Positions 22,401-34,600 of a stretch of 64,000 bases of DNA are shown here, piece by piece. The DNA lies in NCBI GenBank assembly GCA_006538405.1, contig BJKQ01000012.1, positions 1,089,001 through 1,153,000 of the forward strand, written 5' to 3'. Each line of letters starts with the position of its first letter. The stretch's first letter is position 1. Both the position numbers and the translations under genes were made by a program. The notes under the pieces are model-generated. The model had not been told where the DNA came from and made no database searches. It saw only the letters and a program-made list of their open reading frames with translations. Origin of the DNA: Hansfordia pulvinata. Its lineage: Eukaryota; Ascomycota; Sordariomycetes; Xylariales.

Positions 22401-25400
22401 CCGGTTACTGTCTTCAGGGCTGACGATCCAGAAGTTGCCGCAAAAGGGGTTGCCTATGCATTGTGTGGACCATGAGTCGGTGACCTCGGCGGCCGTCAAG
22501 CCCAACGGACAGGCTTCGGCAGAGCCGTAGACCAAGAGTACCTTGGCCTTCCCTGCCCAGGGAGCGTATGTGTCACCATCCAACCCGCGCGTCCGAAAGC
22601 ATACAACTGCAAGGTCAGGGAGGTTCTCTGGGCTGAGCTTGCGAGATAGCGCAGGCGAGAAGTACGTCCAGTTCACGTTCATGCGCCGGGCCGCGCCAGT
22701 AAAATCCGTGAGCCTCTCGTTGGCAGATGGGACACAGACAGCACCGCCATTGACTAGCGTAGTGAATACCTCGGAAAGGGCAATGTCGACGCTGTAAGAT
22801 GACAGCTGCATCACCCTGCTAGAGGGGTTGATCAACAAGGTAGGCCCCTGGCCGATGCAAGCCGTCGCGAGAGCGCCGTGGCTGTAGTAGATGCCCTTGT
22901 GCGTTTTGTGAGAGCCGTGCTTGAAGAGAATGCAGGCCATGTCCGTTGACCTGGTCTTCGCCGGGTATTTCATGGCAGCCGCGGCAGACATTGCAGGGAC
23001 GGTGTACTCGTTGACTATGATGACCTCGTGCTTGAGCGGGTCGAAGAACCTCCGAACGTTGTCCGATGCAAGGACAAAGCTTGCTCGCACCGTTTTGGTG
23101 ATCCACGAAAACATGGACTTCGCTTCGGCGTCGACGGGCACGACGATAGCACCGGCGTGGAGGACTGCAAGCATGGCCACAATAGCCCAGCGGCTCTTGT
23201 CGATGACAACTGGCACAGGGGCCTGAGGCCTGAGACCAGACGTCATTAGGTGACCAGCTAGTGCCAGGGCGTGTTCGTTGAGTTGCGCATAATTGAAATT
23301 GCCATCCCACGCGCAAACGGCCTGGATATCGGGGTTGTCTTGCGCGCGTCTCGCGATCAATTGGTGCACGTGATATTCCGGCACGTCGAGTTGAGGATTG
23401 CTGTTCCACGCAAGAATCTCCCGGTGATCCTGCTCACTGAACAGATCGGCTTCCTTGACGAGACTTCCAGGTACATCGACCACGGTTTGAATGGCCTGTC
23501 CGAATGCGTGGGCAATGTTGGCGGCCTGTTTGGGCGTGAACAGGCGATGACCGATGTCTAGGAGCAGCTGGCCATCCTCGAAGTCGATGTTCATGTGCAC
23601 GTCAAATTCGGACACCTGCTTCGTCCTGACATGTCTGAACTCCCTATCGGCCTGGTTTCTCCTACCTATCGTCTCGAAGCCAAGCGATAGACATGTGTTG
23701 AACAAGTGCCCACCTTTGACATCAAGAGCGTGCTCGATGCTGTTGATGGCCACGTGCTGATGGCTGAGAGCTTCACGGTGCTGCGTGCTGACTTCCGCCA
23801 TGAGCTGGGTCATTGAGTGACCTGGTCGCAACGCAAGGCGACAGATGAGGATGGTCGAGAAACAGCCAACGGCGTCTTCGATCCCCGGACCGGTATATCT
23901 CTTCCGGAGATGCGATAACCAAAGCAGACGTCTTCCGACCCAACGTATATCCTCAGAAGAAGGGCCCAGGCGACACGAAAGATTGTGGCAAAGTCGGTCC
24001 GATGTGCTGCGGCAAACCCCTCCAGATACTCCCGCGAAATTGGCAGGTTGACCAGGCTATTATCCCATCTGTGGGTTTCCGGCGGCGATGATATCAGGCT
24101 GGGAAACTGGCATGGATGGAAACCGCTCATCAACCCTTTCCAGTAGTCGACGCTTGATGATGACGCTCTCAGGCAGTCGAGATACTCGGGGTAAATGATG
24201 CGGGATATAGCAGCTGTATGGCCATGGAGATAGGCCTTTTCAAGCTCGCTAATTAGGATGCAAAGACTCGTGTCCTGAAGAGAGTTAACAGATGGTATCA
24301 AAATGAATAGGCACGAGACTTACGTCGCAAACAGCCCGGCTGGCCTCGAGCTTGATCAGAGTCTTGCCAGGAGACTGACAAACGATCAATCTATGCCAGG
24401 GGCTGCCCTCAGCCAAGGGCAGGGCGGGCACATCCTCGACCGTGACAGCCAGATACTCGGGCGCATCACATTCGAGGAAGAGCATGCTAGGTGAGTGGCG
24501 TCGCAGGATAACTTGGTCATAAAGGCCGTTCTTGGATACGCTCTGGATGAAACCGGTCCGCAGAGCCGGCTGCCTGTCAGAGACCTGTTGCCATGCTGCG
24601 CAAATGCGGCCAATGTCGACGGCGCCTCCTGCCGTGTCAAGCTCGTACACTGACTGGGCGTTGGAGCTTCCCGGGGTCAGAGACTCATCAATGAGTATGC
24701 TTTGTTGATCGGGAGCGACGGGGAAGACGGCCTCGATATTCGACGCGCGTATGTTCAACCCCGGCAAAACCTTTCTGTTCAACTGTTCCAGGCCCTCGTA
24801 CGTCATTTCCATCATGGGTATATCGGACAGAGATAGCTCGGGCGAATGGGCTCTGAGTTCGTTAATCGAGTCGCGCAGCAGCGTTTCGCAGTTGCGAATC
24901 CATTTTGTGACCTGTTCCAGTCTTCGGCAGTCTTTGTGGTAGAGAAACTTGAACTTGACCTCGTCCTGTGTTATCATGGCCGAAACTTCGAAGATTGCCA
25001 CTCGGCCCACGTCGCGGCCAATGTCTGATGTGTCCGACGACATGGTCTGCCCAGGCACGCGAATCTGCTCCAGCAAGTCGTCATTGCTCTCCAGATCGCG
25101 TGAGTCCCCAGCGTAAGTGAACATGACCTCTACCGGCAGGTTGGATCCAGCGAAGGCGGTGGCCTTGGAGGCCTCGACCAGGTTGGCGGCAAAATACGGG
25201 ATGCCTCTGTCGGGTATGGAGCGGCGCATGTCCTTGACACGAGACAAGCAGCTGACAATATCTTCCTCGTGGGCCACATCCAGAGCTAGAGGGCAGAGGG
25301 ACGTGAACCATCCGACAGTCTGCGATAGATCGCGCTTGGAATCTATGGCGGCGCGGTCGTGTTCCTGATTCCAGATGGTGGGAGTGCGGCGGTCGGGGAA

Positions 25401-27640
25401 CGTGCGGGAGAATGATAGCAGGAGGGCGGCCATGAAAATGTCGGAGCAGTCGGTTCGGAGGGTCTGGTTGCTGTGGCCTAGCATGGATATGACATCGGAG
25501 CTGAGAGAAAAGCCGTCGATGGCGGTCCGGCCGTAGGTGTTGGACTCGTAGGGGATGCCCCAGTAGTCCCAGTCGGCTGGGGGGATGTGGAATGGGAGCG
25601 ACTCGGGTCGGTCCAAGGACTGTACGCTCTGTTTCTGGAGCGAGACCCAGTCCTGGAAAGAGACGGAGCGTGTCGAGGTCAAGTTGCCATCTGTGAGGAG
25701 AGCGGCGAGGTCATTGGAAATGACGCGCCATGACTTGAGGTCGACGACGAGGTGGTGGGCAACAAGGAAGAGCAGCTGAAAGCCATCGCTCGTGCTGAAG
25801 TGATGCGCGGCGAAGACGGGACCCTGGATAATGTCAATGGCAGCCTGGGCGGCCGTTACGATGCGCTCGACCTCGGCGTCTGTGCCCACGGCGTGCTCTT
25901 CGAAGCGGTACGATGATGCGACGTCCGTCTCGATTGACTGGCTCCAGGTCTCTCCGCTCAGATGAAACCTGCACCTCAGCATGGGGTGGTGTCCAACTAT
26001 GGTTTCGACCGCAGCGCGCACGTCCTCTACTGCCGTGTTGCGCTTGAGCCGCAGCAACATGCTCTGGTTGAAGCGAAGCCCGGGTATCCGCAGGCCTATT
26101 TGCTCCTGGCGCCCGCTCATGGCTGTGTGGAAGTAGAGTCGTTGCATGGGTGATAGCTCAAACATATCGCCAGCCTGGTAGCTGGTAAGAGTGAAGACGT
26201 CGCTGGCCGTGGCGAGACCGGCCAGCTGGGCGAGCGAATCGGCCTCCACGATGTCGTCGACGCTGATGGATATGCCCTGGGAGCGGCAGCGGACGGCGAG
26301 CTGCAGCGCAGTGACTGCATCGCCGCCGAGGCGATTAAACGGCTGGTCCATGCTGACGGTGGACGGGTCGACCATGAGGACGTTGCTGACCAAGCGATGC
26401 AGTCTGATCTCCATGTCACTGGTGGGCTCGACAGGGGAGCCATCGGGGTGCGAGGTCATAATCTGGTTGTACTGCTCCTCGTTCGCGTTCTGGATCCACG
26501 TTTGTAGCTTTCTCTTGTCCGTCTCACCGAGGTCGGTCTGGGGCATCTGTTCGAGGACGATCCATACGGTGGGGGTGTCTTCGGGGGCACCTTGTTTTCG
26601 AGGGATTTGCGTATCGAAGGTAGCTGGCGGACGCAGTCGGCATTCTGAAGCTTGACCTCGCAATCGGGCGGGCCCTGGACCATGCAGCTGGCGAGAGTGA
26701 GGAAAGCGACGGTCTGGTTCTCGAAGAGGCCGGCCTTGGGGCGGAGGACGGCGGCCTTGAAGACATGGCTGTTGAGCGACAGGATCTGCTCGACATTCTC
26801 GTAGATCCGGGAGGGCCGCATCGGCTGGGCCTGGTACGCCGGGCTCCGCGGGCTCTGGACGGAGAGCGGCACGACCATGCTCTGCCGCGACGCCCGAGCG
26901 GGGGACTTGGGGGGGAGTTGGGGCGCTTCCAGCAGGGGCGAGATGGTGTCGCTGCCTTCGAAATAGTAGCTGTTGATGGGAGAGTAGACGTCGGGGAGGT
27001 GCTGGGAGGGCGACGGGCGGGAGATGGGATGAGACTGCTGCTGATTCTGGTGCTGCTGGTGCTGCTGCTGTTGGTGATGGCGGTGGTGCAGCGGTCGTTG
27101 CGGGCTGTGGCGGTTGTCCGCGAGGGTGGCGTGGCCGGGGGGTGGAGCGTGGTTGCGGTGGCGATGATGGTGTTGGGGGTGAGAATCGAGGTGGAGACCG
27201 ACGACGACGCCGCCGAGCCCATCCTCGTCCGAGTCCTGGGCCTCGTCCTCGTCGAGCTGCAGCGGCTGCGGGTGGCCGTGACGTGCAGTGCCCTCGCGGT
27301 ACGTACCGGGCGCGGGCGAGGGTATGGCTGCGCCTGCGCCCGCCTGGCCCCCAGCTGGGGCTGGTACCCGTGAGCCGGCGCCTCCAGGCACTGCAGGCAC
27401 TCCAAGTGCCTCCTGAACGCCGGACCCCGCGGGCGCTGCGGCTGTCCGTACAGGGGCGGCTGTGCCTGGAGCTCCGAACCGAGCCCCAGTGGTGCCGCCA
27501 GCTGCTGCAGCTCCTCCAGCTGCAGCACCGCCGCGTCCTCCTCCACCATCACCACCAGCGCTAGCAGAGTTAGCAATGCTGCTAGCCTTAGCCCCCCCAG
27601 CGCCAGCACCAAAACGACCACCACCACCACCGCCGCCGCA

Positions 27641-27673
<33 letters not shown>

Positions 27674-28621
27674 CGCAGCGCTGCTGTTGTTGCTGCTGCT
27701 GCCCATCGCCGACACGGACTGCAGTGACAGCCCGCCCACGCCCAAGGTGGCCGAGTTGAGCTGCAGCGGGCTGACGGCCAGGGTGGGCAGCGGCTCGCCC
27801 ATGGCGCCCAGGTCCATGCTCATGTCGTCGACCGAGCGCGGCGGCAGGTCGAGGGGCAGGACCAGGGTCTCGAGCTCCGCCAGCGTCCGGCTGCCCATCG
27901 CGTCGGCCGGTCTGACCAGCAGCCCGGCCGCCAAGCAAGCCTTGCTGAGCTCCACTGCCCGCTGCTCATTTCCCCCCAGGTCCACAAACGAGTCGGCGCG
28001 CGAGATGTCGAGCGCCCGCATCCCCAGCACCTCGGACACGCTCGACAGCAGACCCTGCCGAATGCTGTCCTGTATCATCTTCTCCAGCAGCGGCGACGAC
28101 TCGGCGTCCAGCAGCATCGCCTCGAAACCCCCGCCGCCCCACGCCGAGTACTGTGAGCTGGCCACCGACGGCGCCGAGCACGACGCCCGGTGGCCCCTCC
28201 ACGGCCGCCGCGCCCCGGCTCCGGAGGGGCTGTCCGCCCCCCGCTGCTGCGCCGACCTCGCGCCCGAGTGCGCCTGCGCCTGCTGAGCGCTGCTGCCGCG
28301 ACGCTGCTGCTCGGCCATGCCCGCCGATGATGATTCCACCGCACTGCTGTGTCTCCGCGCCATACCAGGCCCGTGCATGATGTTGTTGTGGTGCCCGTGT
28401 CCGTACCCGTGGCCTGCCCCGGGTGCCGCCCGGTTGAAGGACGTGACGAGCCGCGGCAGCGCCGCCGTGTGCATTCGCCATCCTTTCTGTGCCGCTGCTT
28501 GTCGCGCGCGATTGTCGTCGTCGTCGCCATTCCGGCGGTCCCTTGTGCTGCTGCCGCTGCCGCTGCCTGCAATCTCCTGCGGCCGGACCATCAGGTTGCG
28601 AGCCACGTGGTGCGTGGCCAT
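19404..28621 (-). CDS. NRPS-like protein with degenerate active sites (about 3,056 aa if read through two single-base frameshifts)
   Basis: Start ATG 28621 (in-frame stop just upstream), stop 19404; one clear intron 24323-24275 (49 nt). Domain order: degenerate carrier (about residues 180-255); about 300-residue Gly/Pro/His/Gln linker; C-terminal subdomain only of an adenylation domain (about 603-715); carrier; epimerase; condensation; full-length but eroded adenylation; carrier; condensation; Ser-rich acidic tail ending SQILGVMV. All carriers lack the phosphopantetheine Ser: LGGNEQ (27965), LGGDA (26316), LGGDA (21630). Condensation His motifs read ASRAVCDD and LSRAQYDE; adenylation A3 reads FKHGSHKTHKG, A7 KTGHHVRY, A10 PLTPSLKVCRRD. 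Only the epimerase HHLVVDLKSWR looks intact. Frame changes at 26571-26575 (C5 on coding strand) and 23883-23886 (G4) each need one added base; phases then fit exactly. Confidence 0.85.
23883..23886 (-). other. Apparent single-base deletion in a G run of the NRPS-like gene
   Basis: The condensation-domain segment YRISGRDIPVRG continues as IEDAVGCFSTIL in another frame. One extra G in the four-G run restores continuity. The two frames overlap directly, leaving no room for an intron. Confidence 0.8.
26571..26575 (-). other. Apparent single-base deletion in a C run of the NRPS-like gene
   Basis: Reading in one frame gives the adenylation-domain segment SLENKVPPKTP; the homologous continuation TVWIVLEQMPQTD is in another frame. 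One extra C in the five-C run joins them. No intron can fit, because conserved sequence is continuous. Confidence 0.8.
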
Positions 28622-31600
28622 CGCGATGCTGTGGTTCCGCCAGTTTGCGCCTCAACGAGGGTGGTCGGGTTTGCGCGCTCCGCCAGGCGCTAAAGCGGCG
28701 CGCGGATGTGTTTCTGTCCTTCCCAGAGTCTCGTTCGCCGTGTGATGTCGCTCGTGGAGAAGCAGGCCTGCGCTCGGCTGTATGGGTGTACCGTGGTGTC
28801 GTTTCGTGTGAGGCCGTATTCAACCGCCGGCTTCCGTGGGGGAGAAAAAAATGGAGGTGCGGCCGTCTTGGTCGCTCGTCACTCGAGGGTCATGTGGGTG
28901 GCGATGTCGACGGCGAGGACCTAGCCGGCCAGTGCCAACATTCGCGATCCAGTCCTGGCTCGTTCTCAGGCACCTCGGGTGCTCTAGTCGGTCGCTCGAG
29001 CCCGGTCGGCTGCCGGTCGGGACAGGTTGCAAAAGTCCGGGATGTCAGCCGGGGGTGTACCGGGGGCGATTCGGAACCAAACAAGGCAAGGCGAGACTGG
29101 GAAGAAGAGAGTAATGGGGAAGGAGGCAAAAAGAAGGCGAGGGCGAGTGGTACAGGCGAGCGAATCGGGGCGGTCAGTAGTTCGTGGTCAACGGAAGCGA
29201 AAGCTCCCATCCTACGGCCGCACAACACGACACAGACGGGCAGCAGGTGAGTACGGTAGTCTACGGCCGCGTCCTACTACGGCAGGGTGGGCAAACCTGG
29301 CCCCAGGCGGGCGCCGCCGGGTGAGCAGGCGTGGGTGGCAGGCCGGCCGGCTGGGCGAGCGATGGGGAGCCTGGTTAGAGTGAGAGCGAAGGATGCCAAC
29401 AGTAATGGTCCCCATCGGCAACCTCATCGACATGACATTTGTCGCGGGCTGGCCATGCGGATGGACGGCGGCCGCGCGAGCTGGGAAACTGGGCGCCCAC
29501 GCGCCGCACCGTACCGCACCCACCCACCGTACCCACCGCAGGGCTCCGGCGGGCCACTTTATTGCAGTGCCGTGCATGCGGCCTTCGCGCGCCATTGGAT
29601 TCCTTGCCCGTCCTCGTGCAGGGGTGGATGACGGGGGCGCCGCGGCGGCGGATCAGCACAGAGACGAGTAGAGTTGGAATTGGCACTGTCCAGTATCCGT
29701 ACGCCGTAATGCGCCAGGCAGTGCTATCCGCAAGTCCAAGCCTTTCCGTCTCCCGTGGTCAGAGGTTGAATCTCGCCATCACAGGCACCCGCTGGGCCGG
29801 GCTGCGCCGGGCCCAGGTGCGCTCCACTTCCCGGGGGAATCGTCCTTCAAGGCAGAGACGTAGCTGCCGAGCTGCGTGCAGGTTGAATCTGCCGCGTCCC
29901 AGAGAATACCTCCTTTCGACATGAGTTTCCCAGCACAGGGCGCGTGGCTCGGTGGCGAAGGGTCCCGTAGATCGCTGTCAGCACACGCTGCCCCGGCCAG
30001 GACGGTTGCAAAGGCTGCATGATGGGCACCTATCTGGCCTAGTCCGTCAGCGCTTGAAGACCAAGGTGAAGGCCTGAGTAGCGGTAGTGGTGGTGGTGGT
30101 GGCGACAGGGGCGGCGGCGGCGGCGGCGGCGGCAACTGCGGCGGACATGACCCCACGTCGACGTCGATGTCGACGTCGACGGCGCAAATGATACTCTAGT
30201 CACAATCCGTACAACAAAAGCAGCGGGGGCCCGGAGCTTTCTCCCTCCCGCCCGCCTATCGTCGAAACATTTGGGCTCTTGGTGACCCTCCGTGCAGGAG
30301 GTAATCCTGCTCAAGACGCCCAATGCCCAGTAAAGGATGCCGCGCATGGCCAGCCACGATTACTGCCACGATTACTGCAGAGGGGCGGCCGAACGATGAC
30401 GCCGATTAACGCCCCCATAGGTGCATGTATCGGATCTATCGTACCTTTCTCGTTATGGGTGCAGGTACGCATGGTCCGGAGGGGCGCAGAGGGCAGTCGC
30501 CAAGTACCGGCACGGACTCGGCGGACAGTCTAAAAGTGGTGCGGGGGAGCAACGGGGAGGCTAAAATAAGACGGCGCTAGATCCGGACATAGACTAGCCC
30601 CATCTTGTGAGGGTCGAGTCCTTTGGCACGGTACTCGTACACTCACACATACGAGTAGTACTCGCTCGTACGATACAACAGGAGCCCCTCCATCGCGCCT
30701 GCCATTGGCACTCTCACCACGACGGCACGGGACACGTACTCGTACGAGTATCAGCGCAGGGAAGAGAAGGTGCGGGGCAGAACGAAGCCACTCTCACGGA
30801 AGGCACATCTCGAGCAGTAGGCTACATGTAGTGCGTCCCGACCTTGAAGCACTCGTATCTGCAGTTCCGTCCATCGTCGAGCCTTCAATGTTGTCAGCTC
30901 AAGCCAGCGCGGTAGCCCTCGCCAACTTGACTTCGCGCCGCCATCGATCGAGAACGCGCGACACGCCTCACCGCACCTCGGCGCCCCTCGTGCACTCTGC
31001 ACCCAGCCCGTCAGGCACAACCCCGGCTACTATTAGATTCACCGAAACGAACCCAGGTGGCCGATCGGGCGGCCCAGTGTTTGGCAGGTGGCGCGCGCCT
31101 CACCTTGGATCCGACTTTCAAGCCTCTGACAGGCAGCTTATTACTATCACTCGACTCTTACAGTCGACGGTGGACCTTATCAGTCCCTCCGCGAGTGGCG
31201 AGCCCGTCAAGTTTCGAAGCCTCGTCGCCCCCTGTCGGCCCGCCGACCCGCCGAGATTCACCACGCCGACCTACCGGCGCCAGCTGATCCTTCATAGCCG
31301 CCGCCTGCTCCAGCGGCGTCATTGTTCTTCTTGTCTGGCCGTGGTTGGGAATGCAACGGTGCCAATGCTGTCATCTCGCAACCGCTACCATTCACCAGCA
31401 ATACCCCTGGCTATCTGAGTGGAGAAGGATCATCCCTTGCACACAGAGCGGTTCGATGGATGCACGTGGCTGGCAGGGTTGCCGTGCTCGATCACTGCTG
31501 CGATACGAATTGTGTTCGTACGAGTAGGCCTCGCTTGCCTCCATTGTCCGTCCCGAGCGAAATCAGCGGTTCCCGTCAGACCCGCGCGCCATGCGAGATG

Positions 31601-34600
31601 AGTGCTTCATCAGCTGAAGCCCTCACTCGTGCGGAATACACGTGTAGGAATAATCGCCCAACACAATCATCTTACCATATGGGACGCGGGCGCGCGCATG
31701 GAGGATTCAAACCGAGCACCACACCCAGCGGGAGCGAATAAGAGCCGAGGTGCGACAGGGCTGGGGCTCCGCTCTGCTGGTAATGAGTCGTCCGTGGAAA
31801 CCCCTGAAGGATCGCAGGATCGCAGAAAAAGCGAACGTGCAAGCCAAGAACGCGTGCCGGGACGCTTTCCAGACGCGACCAACTGCGTGGCCACGACGAA
31901 GATCTATCTTGCTGCTCGCTGAAATCCGCTTTTCGCCCGCTCAGTTCAAGCCAAGTCTGGAATGGCAACGGTCTAGATCACGAGACGCTTGTGACTGTCT
32001 CGATGCCACAATCGATTGGTTGGCAAACCTTCCACTCGCCTCTGGATCAAGCGTCTCTGGCAGTCGAAACGCCATCAGGTATATTCATGGAGGGATGGAT
32101 ATCGAGGTCGCCCGTCTGTCGCTAAAGATGGTGGCATCCCGTCGCAGGCACAGAACACAGGTACCGCGAAACAGTCAGCCAAGCACACGAGCGCTCTTTG
32201 GCTTATCCTGATGCGCGAAGTCGAGGCCAGGTGTCACAGTACCTGCATCTCGCACGAGGTGCATTAGCAAACAGTCCATGCAAGGGGCTGCGAGTACTTG
32301 ACCGAGCCGAATCGACCCGGGCACCCTCCAGGCTTGAAAAAAGCCCTACCTGCAGCTATCGCCTAGCACAACGCAGTGGTAGCAGTCTTGCGAGCCAGAC
32401 GTTCACCACCGACAAGTTGCAGTCAGAAGGTCCACTTGGGTGCTTCTGGTCCGGGCCGATCAACAATCGGCGTTGGCCAGGCATTGGTAACCCGGCACGC
32501 GGCAGTCCCTCAGCAGCGTGAGCAGGTCGCCTCGAATTATCGCAGAGCACGGCGGTGGCAACCCAATTTTGTTCAACGCGCGACCTCGGTCACCTGATTC
32601 GGCCTGCAGATCCCGGAAAAGTCAGAGGCTCCCCGCGCCGTGCTGGTGGGCGCCTGGCGTCACCCCTTACTAGAAAGGAGGCTCGGTCGTGGATATTGGT
32701 CCGCTTTGTAGAGCTTACCCAGATCAGTCCCCGCACTTACCCACGAACTGCCCAAGTCTCCGGAGGTTGTTGTTGTGCTCCCGCGATATATGCCCAGTCT
32801 GCCAGTCGACAGGTATCCCGACCTAAAACTGGACTCAACCAGCATTTGTCGTAGTTAGGAGCATATATTGCTCAGACAACCATTCGCCAATCGATACTCT
32901 CGCCGCCTGTCAGGTTTCTGGGGCACGGGGTGGACGCTGTTTTCTCGCGGTGCGTTCAACCGATGCAAGCGAACAGCGAACTGCTCTCGTCAGCGTCCCC
33001 ACTGTGCCCGCCAGCACCCTTGAAGGGTAAGAAGTCAAGAGCCGCCAGGGTGTGAAATTAATCGAGATATCAACCCCGTTCCAATGGTCATTGGCACATG
33101 CATGGCGACCGAGCCTGGGACCGTACGATACGAGCGCTTGTCGGGGCGATCTCCGAGCCATCAGATCGCAGCACACCGCTGACACAGCTGCCCCGAGGCC
33201 CAGAAAACAACCGGTACGAGTAAGGTTGGCAGCATCAAACAATCATTCGTCTCACGGTGATTGAGCCGCGCGGCACAAGAGCTTCCACGGGTTCTTCTGA
33301 CTGCTGAAATCAGTGAATCGGCGAGTCAAGTACGCACTCTGCAGTCGGGACGGTGCATCGTCACAGCTCAATGGGCCAACACGAGATGCGCACCGCAGCC
33401 GCTGGGCTCGAGTTTGCCTGGCCAGATCAGTCTCTACAGCGAGGGATGCGGCGCATGCGACCGAAACTTGGAGACAGCCGGTCTACAGTAGAGACCATGG
33501 CATAACCTACGCAACACATCTGTGTCTTGCGACAACTGCCGTGTGCGCGGCCCCGTGTGTGCCTGCCGCCGCCAGCGATGTTTTCTTGCGGGATTTTTGC
33601 TGGCCTCGCTCACAAGCCGGCTGGCAGGTTTGCAAGCGAGTCAGCTCGATCAGCGTTCAGTCGGTGAACACCAGAGGAAAGATGATTGCTCTGCGTGCTC
33701 GCACAACACACCTCCCCTCTCGCAGGATTGATCAGGGCTGCGCTCCGTACGTCCCAAGGGGTCCCACCCCTTTTGCGCGTCGCATGAACGTGGGATGGCA
33801 GCCTTGCCAGGGTAAGATTGCGTCCAGGACGCAGTCAACACGATACGAATATTGGGCGGTACGGGCAGAGGCTTTACTGGCATTCACAGAACAGGTTCCG
33901 ATCCCATTCCCACTCACCAACGGGTCGGGCACCATACTCGCATGCCACGTTGACCGAGCACTTGACTTAACAACGCCGAGCCACGCCCACACGTCCCATG
34001 TTGCTGAGCTGTGGAGCCACTCATCAGTGTGGGAGTACTCGTAGAGCGGCGCCGGGGCCGAGCAAGACGGCGACGAATCCCAGATTAACTATTCTGCGAT
34101 CGGGCGTGCGTTGCGCCACAGCACCTAACAGCAACCAACCCCCCCCCCTCGCAAGCTACGAGTACTCTATGGGTCCATGTCTCTGCCTAGCTGCTGGCCT
34201 GTTCATCGTTCAGTTGGTTGCGACGCCCCATCATTGCTCGCGTCTTCGAGGCCAGACTCGAACCCCCTGGAAAGTTCGGAGCCTGGCCTCGGCTCAACTC
34301 GGGCAGGCTGGCCTGCTAGTGAGGTTCGCCAAGGCCAGGTCCAGAGCGAGGACAGACTTGAGGATGCTCGAGGTTCTCGTATCGACCTCCAACCCGTCTA
34401 TGGGCCAGCAGGCTCTGCTGAGTGCCCCATATGCTTCGCGCGTGGGGTTTTCCGTGTCTGTTCTGTTGTGTTCACCGAGGGCATCTTCCGAGAGCGCTAC
34501 GGGAGCACGGGTGCGGCCGGCCGAATCACGGAGAACCTACATGCGCATACAGTCACGCGAGTGAGGCAGGTTTTTTTTTTTTTTCAAGTACACACATCTT

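Noticed and set aside
31690..31725. GGTTTGAATCC on the minus strand, like a Pol III B-box
   Set aside because: The would-be T-stem does not pair and no A-box is present.
34230..34275. Possible minus-strand tRNA (GGTTCGAGTC within a CCAG/CTGG hairpin near 34260)
   Set aside because: No matching acceptor stem or D-arm in the expected 60-70 bases upstream.
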